From the NCBI GenBank assembly GCA_041552055.1, contig JBFELO010000208.1, positions 1 to 6,797 on the forward strand: 6,797 bases of DNA. Direction: 5' to 3'. The position numbers and the translations under genes are program-made. The first letter of the stretch is position 1; each line of letters opens with the position of its first letter. The stretch comes from JBFELO01 sp041552055. Lineage in GTDB: Bacteria; Acidobacteriota; Thermoanaerobaculia; Thermoanaerobaculales; Sulfomarinibacteraceae. Below, piece by piece: positions 1 to 6,300 of the stretch. The notes beneath the pieces are model-generated. The model was not told the DNA's origin, ran no database searches, and saw nothing but the letters and a program-made list of their open reading frames with translations.

Positions 1-1
1 C

Positions 2-139
2 GCCGGCGACGCCATCACCCTCGTGATGATGGTTCCTGCACCGTTGAAGTCGATCGCCGATCAGGTGATTCGGTCAGCGAGTTCCGTCGCGGCTAACCTC
101 GCGGAGGGCCACGGCCGCGAGACGACGAACGACGCGGCT
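2..139 (+). pseudogene. Four helix bundle (S23-like) protein remnant, N-terminal half
   Basis: The frame beginning at base 2 reads through the left edge and contains SIADQVIRSASSVAANLAEG followed by HGR (bases 50-118). This matches the family pattern of four helix bundle proteins (ribosomal intervening-sequence S23 type): 'LADQLRRAxxSVxxNLAEGxGR'. The next expected part, a helix with an 'A.GSxxE' motif, is absent in this frame and I did not find it in the other forward frames. The frame instead runs on to a stop at 461-463 as Ala/Arg/Gly-rich shadow coding over the next gene, whose ATG is at 150. The reading is a truncated remnant, with its true start left of the window. Family members are small proteins of unclear cellular role, some lying inside 23S rRNA intervening sequences. 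Alternatively it is a short diverged protein that really overlaps the next gene, which I think less likely. Confidence 0.55.
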
Positions 140-144
140 ACAAT
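139..144 (+). promoter_or_regulatory. Candidate -10 box for a leaderless transcript
   Basis: TACAAT matches the TANNNT -10 pattern and ends 5 bases before the ATG at 150. Transcription would therefore be expected to begin at or next to the start codon. No TTGACA-like -35 is seen 16-18 bases upstream, and no Shine-Dalgarno sequence lies just before the ATG; the nearest purine run, near 103-108, is over 40 bases away. A TGA at 144-146 is in frame with the gene, so the start cannot lie further upstream. The spacing is the usual sign of a leaderless mRNA, but a six-base match alone is weak. Confidence 0.35.
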
Positions 145-149
145 GACCT

Positions 150-1283
150 ATGGCCTCCGACAACCGCTTGCCGCTGGTGATCTTCGCGGTGCTCGTCTTG
201 CTCGTGGGGGCGCCCGTAGCCTACAGGGTGGCGCGAGAACAACTGCGACCGCGCCTCGTCGAGGTGTGTGTCGTGACCTCCTCCGGCGAGGACCCCACCT
301 TTCGCAGCGGTCCCCGCTCGGTGCCGCCCGGCCACGACGTGGAAGTCGCGGCCGCCCTGCGCCTCAAGCGCCTCTGGCGCCGGTCGACCTGGTTGGCACC
401 GGCGCCGCGGCTCGAGATTCGTGGTCGCGAGGTCGAGCACGTGCAGTCGGCCATCTGGCCTGACACGACACGATCTGTGCGCGTCTTCTGGTTCACCGTC
501 GAGAGCACCAACGTCGGCGGAACGCTGGCGGCCGACAACGCAGCGAGGAGGCTGCAGTACAGAAGCTTCCTGGCTCCCGAGATGGGTCGAGATCTGCTGG
601 CCACGAGATATCCGGAGGCGCACAACGACGATCACCTCGGGCCACAGCCCGACACCACGCCGATCGACGCCGGCACCCTTCGCTTCTACGCCCGCGTCGA
701 GATATTCGATCCGGAACGTGACGCGCATCCGACGCAGGCAGCTTCGTCCCTCGGTGTGGATCGGCTTCTCGACCACGACTTCCCGGCGGTTCACCGGGGC
801 GGTCAGTTCCCCGAGGGCGTCGAGCCCGCGGTCGGAGAGCTGTTCCTCCTGCCCGGCTTCGAGTTGCAGGAAGGGTCGATGGATGATCTGGAGGAGGTCA
901 CCCGATCGGCTTTCGGCATGGGCTTTTCGGAGCTTGTGGATCGGCGCCTGGTGGTCTCGTCAGCGACCTTCGCCGCGACCGCCCTCGGCGGCACGGCCTC
1001 GATCGACACCGATCGGGTCACGTCCGCGGGCGCGATCATTTTCGATGGCGACGTGGTCCGTCGCCAGGGTACGCAGCTGTTGTGGAACGAGGACGTGCTG
1101 CCCGGAGACGCGATTCGCGAAGGTGGCCACTGGGTGATCGTCCTCGAGGACGACGGGAACGGAGTCCTGGACTCACCGGACAGCATCATTCACTGCTGGC
1201 GCAGATCACCCACCAAGACCACCGTGGGCGCGGTCCTCGCCGAATCGCCCGTCGAACTGGAGCTGATCCGCCGTGCGCACTGA
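150..1283 (+). CDS. Unrecognised membrane-anchored or secreted protein, first gene of opp-type operon
   Basis: This 377-residue protein belongs to no family I recognise. Residues 7-27 (from LPLVIFAVLVLLVG) form one hydrophobic segment after a short N-terminus, so it is probably a signal peptide or N-terminal anchor with the rest outside the cytoplasm. The body (28-377) is soluble, mixed and rich in Arg, Asp and Glu. Near the C-terminus, WNEDVLPGDAIREGGHWVIV (312-331) leads into an acidic loop, EDDGNGVLDSPD (333-344). The spacing of E333, D335, N337, G338, L340, D341 and D344 resembles a calcium-binding EF-hand or dockerin-type loop; this is a pattern match only. There are two or three Cys (C40, C349) and none placed as an obvious catalytic residue. 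The start is fixed by a TGA two codons upstream and by the signal segment. The last 11 bases overlap the OppD-like gene, implying co-expression with the transporter. A role in binding or sensing at the transporter is possible but not shown. Confidence 0.85.
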   Translation: MASDNRLPLVIFAVLVLLVGAPVAYRVAREQLRPRLVEVCVVTSSGEDPTFRSGPRSVPPGHDVEVAAALRLKRLWRRSTWLAPAPRLEIRGREVEHVQSAIWPDTTRSVRVFWFTVESTNVGGTLAADNAARRLQYRSFLAPEMGRDLLATRYPEAHNDDHLGPQPDTTPIDAGTLRFYARVEIFDPERDAHPTQAASSLGVDRLLDHDFPAVHRGGQFPEGVEPAVGELFLLPGFELQEGSMDDLEEVTRSAFGMGFSELVDRRLVVSSATFAATALGGTASIDTDRVTSAGAIIFDGDVVRRQGTQLLWNEDVLPGDAIREGGHWVIVLEDDGNGVLDSPDSIIHCWRRSPTKTTVGAVLAESPVELELIRRAH

Positions 1284-2280
1284 GCCCGGACTCGCCCTTC
1301 GCGACCTCACTGTCGAGTACCCGACCGTTGACGGTATCTGGCGATCCGTCGTCGACAACGTCTCGTTGACAGTGGCCGCCGGCGAGCGGGTCGGCCTGGT
1401 CGGTGAGTCCGGCAGTGGCAAGAGCGTCGCCGCACTCGCCTGCCTGGGGTTGGTGCTGGCTCCCGGGCGGATTCGCCACGGAGTGGTCTCGGTCTCGGAT
1501 GTCTCCTTGCCGGCCGGGTCCTCCGACCGGTGGCAAACGATACGGGGCCGCGAAATCGGCATCGTCTTCCAGGAGCCGAGCTCGGCCCTCAATCCCGTTT
1601 TGTCGGTGGGTCATCAGCTCACCGAGGTGCTCGTCCGACACCGAGGGGTGGCGCGGAGGAAGGCCAGAGATGAGGCGCGGAGGCTGCTGGTCGACGTCGG
1701 CCTGGACGGGGGACCATGGACGTTGCGCCGCTACCCACACCAACTGTCCGGGGGTGAGCTTCAACGAGTAACGATCGCGTTGGCCCTGGCCGGTCGGCCA
1801 CGCCTGTTGATCGCGGACGAGCCCACGACCGGCCTCGACGTCATCCTTCAGGCCGAGGTGCTGTCGCTCATTCGGGGACTCACCGAAAAGCACGGGCTCG
1901 GACTGTTGCTGATCAGCCACGATCTGACGGTCGTTGCCGGCATGGTCGACCGAGTGATCGTGATGTTTGCCGGCCAGGTGGTCGAGCAGGCCCCTACCGA
2001 GGCGTTGTTCGCGGACCCCCTCCACCCATTGACGCAGGCCCTGCTCGCGTCCACGTCCGGCGATGCCAGCGCCGCGCTGCCGCTCCGCCCGACCGAGGCG
2101 GGTTGGCACGAGTCACAGATCGGCTGCCGGTTTGCACCACGCTGCCCGTTTGCGATCCCGCGGTGCAGGGAGGTCGCCCCGGACCTGGTCGATATCGACG
2201 ACGAACGCGCCTTGCGCTGCCCGGTGAAGGGCGGCGACTCCGCCGCACGCAGCAGAGCCGCCGAGGTCCGGGATGGTTGA
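1273..2280 (+). CDS. oppD: Oligopeptide/dipeptide ABC importer ATPase, OppD/DppD type
   Basis: A cytoplasmic ATPase subunit of a peptide-type ABC importer; it hydrolyses ATP together with its OppF-like partner to power uptake through two permeases. All nucleotide-binding motifs are intact: Walker A GESGSGKS (44-51), Q-loop Q100 in FQEPSSALNP, signature LSGGELQR (158-165), Walker B LLIADEP (178-184) with catalytic Glu183, D-loop GLD (187-189) and switch His216. After about residue 240 comes the oligopeptide/dipeptide C-terminal extension, with Cys285, Cys291, Cys298 and Cys316 in a CxxxPRCPxAxxxC pattern. This four-Cys set is associated with a [4Fe-4S] cluster in OppD/DppD proteins (from memory of the family). 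The length, 335, is normal. It starts at GTG 1273, inside the upstream gene, with GGAG ten bases before. Peptide, nickel or other substrates cannot be told apart without the binding protein, so the symbol denotes the family. Confidence 0.93.
   Translation: MRTEPGLALRDLTVEYPTVDGIWRSVVDNVSLTVAAGERVGLVGESGSGKSVAALACLGLVLAPGRIRHGVVSVSDVSLPAGSSDRWQTIRGREIGIVFQEPSSALNPVLSVGHQLTEVLVRHRGVARRKARDEARRLLVDVGLDGGPWTLRRYPHQLSGGELQRVTIALALAGRPRLLIADEPTTGLDVILQAEVLSLIRGLTEKHGLGLLLISHDLTVVAGMVDRVIVMFAGQVVEQAPTEALFADPLHPLTQALLASTSGDASAALPLRPTEAGWHESQIGCRFAPRCPFAIPRCREVAPDLVDIDDERALRCPVKGGDSAARSRAAEVRDG
2263..2267 (+). promoter_or_regulatory. Ribosome binding site of the OppF-like gene
   Basis: GAGGT lies five bases before the ATG at 2273, within the last codons of the OppD-like gene. 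It supports this ATG as the start and hence the 8-base overlap between the two ATPase genes, an arrangement typical of translational coupling. Confidence 0.6.
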
Positions 2281-3223
2281 CCACCTGCTCGATGCCCAAG
2301 ACCTCGAACGCGCCTATTCGGGGCCGCGTCGTTCAGTAACCGTGGCGGTCGACGGAGTCTCCATTCGGCTCGGCCGAGGAAGCTCGTACGGTCTCGTCGG
2401 CGAGTCGGGGTCCGGAAAGTCCACACTCGCTCGCCTGCTGTTGGCTCTGGAGCGACCGGATGCAGGCACCGTGGTCTTCGACGGCCATCCGATCAGCGAG
2501 CTTTCGGCGTCCCGGGTGCGCCCCCTTCGCCGCCGTTTCCAGGCGGTGTTTCAGGATCCCATCGGGTCCCTGAACCCTCGGCTGACGGTCGCCACCATCG
2601 TCGCCGAACCGCTCGTCGCCCACCGCATCGGGACACACCACGATCGGCGCGACCGAGTCCACGAGCTGCTCGATTCGGTGGGGCTCCCGGCCGACTCGGC
2701 CCGACGGTACCCCGGCGCGTTCTCCGGTGGGGAACGCCAGCGAATTGCGATCGCGCGCGCCATCGCCCCGGAGCCCGAGCTGCTCATCCTCGATGAGCCG
2801 GTGTCCTCGCTCGACGCGACGGCTCAGACTCGCATCCTTGACCTGCTGAACAGTCTTCGACAGCGGCTGGCACTGGCCCTCGTGCTGATTTCGCACGATC
2901 TTCGGGTCGTGCACCAGGTCACGGAGCGGGTCGGCGTGATGTACCGGGGCGCGGTGGTCGAGGAGGGGCCATCCGATGCGGTGTTCTCCCATCCGGCCCA
3001 TCCTTACACGCGTGCACTTCTGGCGGCTGCACCGCGACCCACACCAGAATGGCGCCCGGTGTCGCGCCCCGTCCCCGAACAGCGGTCGTGGCCGACCGGG
3101 GCGTGCCGCTACACGGGACGGTGCCCGCTCGCCACGACGCGGTGCGCCGACGCACCAACGATGGAGACCGTTGCGCCCGACCACACCGCCGCCTGCTGGC
3201 ACGCCGACTGCCGCGCCCAGTAG
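2273..3223 (+). CDS. oppF: Oligopeptide/dipeptide ABC importer ATPase, OppF/DppF type
   Basis: The second cytoplasmic ATPase of the importer, expected to form a heterodimer with the OppD-like protein. Intact motifs are Walker A GESGSGKS (43-50), Q-loop Q94 in FQDPIGSLNP, signature FSGGERQR (150-157), Walker B LLILDEP (170-176) with Glu175, D-loop SSLD (178-181) and switch His208. The linker around 240-250 (HPAHPYTRALL) is the usual entry to the oligopeptide C-terminal domain. That domain keeps Cys278, Cys284, Cys291 and Cys308, the positions matching the cluster-type Cys set of the family, plus an extra Cys313 near the end. The length, 316, is normal. The QDPIGSLNPR and GERQRIAIARAI stretches are more typical of OppF/DppF than OppD. 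Stop is TAG 3221-3223. A 131-base gap follows, so the operon probably ends here. No permease or binding-protein gene is visible, so they lie left of the window or elsewhere. Confidence 0.93.
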   Translation: MVDHLLDAQDLERAYSGPRRSVTVAVDGVSIRLGRGSSYGLVGESGSGKSTLARLLLALERPDAGTVVFDGHPISELSASRVRPLRRRFQAVFQDPIGSLNPRLTVATIVAEPLVAHRIGTHHDRRDRVHELLDSVGLPADSARRYPGAFSGGERQRIAIARAIAPEPELLILDEPVSSLDATAQTRILDLLNSLRQRLALALVLISHDLRVVHQVTERVGVMYRGAVVEEGPSDAVFSHPAHPYTRALLAAAPRPTPEWRPVSRPVPEQRSWPTGACRYTGRCPLATTRCADAPTMETVAPDHTAACWHADCRAQ

Positions 3224-3290
3224 ACGCAGACTGCATGGGCACGTGTGGCGCGAGGCGACATCCGTGTAAGAGGATTGCAGGACCGCCGGG

Positions 3291-3319
3291 TTGACTCGGT
3301 CACTCGCGCAACGTATCTT
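3291..3319 (+). promoter_or_regulatory. Sigma70-type promoter for the giant YD-repeat gene
   Basis: TTGACT (3291-3296, five of six consensus bases) is followed by exactly 17 bases and TATCTT (3314-3319, four of six). Transcription would start near 3326, giving a leader of about 30 bases before the ATG at 3355. The hexamers lie in an AT-richer patch of an otherwise GC-rich gap. A short inverted pair, GACCG (3281-3285) and CGGTC (3297-3301), flanks the -35; it is too short to call an operator. I saw no convincing terminator in 3224-3290. Confidence 0.55.
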
Positions 3320-3354
3320 CATTTCAAACGTGCAAATTGAGAAGACGGAAATCG

Positions 3355-6300
3355 ATGCTCGATTCTGCGACGCATTCGCCACGATCTATGGAGCCGCACG
3401 GAAGATCGGTTTCGCGACCGGTTCGTGAATCCTGTGAAGGAATCGCATGGTGGGTACGCGGTCTTCTGACCGTGTTGCTTGGCATCTTCGCAACGCTTTG
3501 TTTCGCGTTCATGTTGCCGGCGGTGCGGGTGAGCGCCGCCGATCTCGACGCCGACACGGTGTCGCGTATCAGGCCCTCGGTGAAGGCTCTCGACCTTTCC
3601 CGTCCTCCCACCATCGAGGAACTCATGGCGGCTGGTCAATTCGGCGGTCTTTTGTACCCGACTCGGGATGCAATCCCGGTCCGAGCGACCGCAAAATCCA
3701 CCGATGCCGAGTTGACTCGCGGCGAGAAGATCAACCTCTCTTTCGCGAACGCCATTCAACACTGGAACGAGCATGAGTATGACCGGGCGGTAGAACTCTT
3801 CAAGGCCCACGTGGAGGAGTTTCCGGACAGCCCCTGGGCGTCGGAGGCGGTGTTGCACGTCGGGTGCGACGCGCGGTACAACGGCCGATTCAGCGAGGCC
3901 GAAGACCGTTTTGACTGGGTCATTCGGGAAAACACCGGCAGCAGTCATTACGGGTCGAGAATGCTGCTCAACAAGGCTCGGCAGCGACTCGCCATTCTGC
4001 GGGTGCTGCAGAACGACATCGCCGCCAGTCTGGATCTCTTCGCCGCTATGAAGCGCGAGAGCCCGGACTGGCGGCATCGGACGTATGCCTCCTCCTGGAT
4101 GCTGCGGCTGCCGAACACACGGTCAGACCGGCTGACCATGCTCAACTGCGGCGCCGATGCCCTCGCCCTCATCCTGCGACGCGACGGCAGACCCTCGGAG
4201 GCGGAGGACGTCGCCCGCATGATCCCACCGACGCCTGACGGCCAGAGCTTGGCCGACCTGGCGGCTATCGCCTCCGAATTTGGCTACACACCCGTTGGAT
4301 TGCGGATTGCCGCCGATGACCTCTCGAGCCTGCCGTTGCCGGCCATCGTGCATCTCACGGGGGCCGGTCCAGCGACCGGTGGACACTACTGGGTTCTCGA
4401 GAGCGTACAGAACGAGGACCTACAGCTCGCCGATCCACAGAGCGGCGGCAGATATCACCAGACGCGAAAGGAGTTCTCGCGCGAGTGGGACGGGCAGGCC
4501 CTGGTCATGTGGGACATTGGAGCCCTCCCCGGAACGCGGCTCGACCGCGTCGAGATGCAGGGAGTGGCCGGCGGCTGCTGTGGAGCGCCGCCGCCATTGG
4601 GTGACCTTGGTGCGACTGGAGAGAACGGTGGTGAGCGCGCCAACGGCCCCGAGGGCCCCGGCTGCGGCGCTCCCACCTGGTCGGTCAACATGCACAACCT
4701 GAACCTGTACGTGACCGACACGCCGATCTGGTACCGCAGCCCGTTCGGACCACAGATGGCCATCACGCTGAGCTACAACTCGCAGTCCGCGATCGCCCAC
4801 AACGAGGTCTTCGGCAACAAGTGGCAGTTCAACTTTGCGACCTACGTCATCGAGGATCCCGCCGGCACCGCAACCGTGTTCATGCCGGACGGTCGCCGTG
4901 ACCAGTACTTCGCAGACGGGACTGGCAGCTATGTTCAGCCCCATCGGGTCTTCAACACGCTCGTCAAGATCGCCGCGCATCACTTCGAGCTGCGATTCCC
5001 CGACGACACCGTCTACGTCTACACGCGCCCCACAAGCTCCTTGCAGCCGTTGCTCACGGAGATCCGGGACGCCAACGGGCAGTCGCTCACCTTTGCCTAC
5101 GACTCGCTCGTCCAGCTGACGACGATCACCGATCCACAAGGACGAAGCACGACCCTCACACACAACGGGGATGGTCTCGTCACCCGGGTCACGGATCCGT
5201 TTGGCCGTTTCGCCGAGTTCGTCTACGACGCGGACCGCAACCTCGTCAAGATCACCGACATGGGCGGCTACTGGTCGTCGTTTACGTACGACGAGGACAT
5301 CTACCTCACCAGCATTGAAGACCCCAGGGGCGTGTGGGACTTCTGGGTCGAACCCTCGGATGACAGCAGGGGCGACCCGGACGAGTACCCGCCGCCGGGC
5401 GGCGTGATGTGGGGAAACTACCGCATCACGGTCACCAACCCGCTCGGCGGCACCGAGGAGTACTTCTACTACGGCGGATGCGACGACGTGACCTGTACCG
5501 GGCAGAGCTGGTACGTCAGCCCGAGGGACTACATCCCGTGGCAGAGCGAGACCATCAACAACTTCCGCAGCCCGGCGCCGAAGACCAGGTATTACAGCCA
5601 CGAGATCCCTCAGCGGAGGCACATCGGCGAGGTCGTTTACCCTGACGAATCCTCTGTGCGGTATGGATTCGACGCGTCGGGCAACCGGACGTCGGTCACC
5701 GACTCCGAGGGACACACCTGGAACTACACCCACAACGACAAGGGATCCGTCACGTCGGCTACGTCGCCAAACGGCTCCGCGGCGTTGTTTACTTACGACG
5801 CTAACGGTGTCGATCTTCTACAGGTCGAGGACGCCAACGGCACCGTGAGCTACACCTATGACACGGCGCATCACGTGACGTCCGCGACCGATCGCCTGGG
5901 AAACACCACCACATTTACCCACAACAGCTTCGGTCAGGTCACCTCACGGACCGACCCCCTGGGCGTCGTCACGATGTATGCCTACGACGCCGGGCAACGC
6001 CTGGCACAGGTGATCGTCGACGGCACCCTGGTCGAGGTGTTCACCCACGACCCGCTCGGCAGGGTCGTGACCCACACCTCGCCCAGCGGCATGGTGCGCA
6101 GCTTCACCTACGACGACCTCGACCACCTGATCTCGATCGTGTTCCCGGAGGGGAGGTCCACCGAGTTCACCTACGAGGACTGCTGTCCGTTCCTGTTGGC
6201 CGCGGTGTCCGAGCGATCGGGCAAGACCACGACCTACTCGTACGACGCGCTCAAACGCAAGATCCGCATCACCGATCCGGACTCCGGCACCGAGCGGTAC

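Noticed and set aside
1083..1250. NlpC/P60- or signal-peptidase-like reading of the C-terminus of the 377-residue protein (VLPGD...GGHWVIVLEDDG)
   Set aside because: The His-containing strand looks similar, but no catalytic Cys or Ser/Lys pair is placed to support either family.
1186..2109. 307-codon open frame on the - strand
   Set aside because: Antisense to the OppD-like gene, whose ATPase motifs are all intact on the + strand.
3281..3301. Inverted pair GACCG/CGGTC as terminator or operator
   Set aside because: Only 5 base pairs with an 11-base loop, no T-run after it, and overlap with a good -35 box; too weak to call.
3337..3357. TTG at 3337 as start of the YD gene
   Set aside because: No Shine-Dalgarno before it and it adds only six charged residues; ATG 3355 is better placed relative to the weak purine run.
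2333..3382. 349-codon open frame on the - strand
   Set aside because: Antisense to the OppF-like gene and the promoter region, with no family resemblance.
4420..5733. 437-codon open frame on the - strand
   Set aside because: It lies wholly opposite the YD-repeat gene, is Val/Arg/Asp-rich with no recognisable domain, and is explained by GC-ending codons on the + strand.
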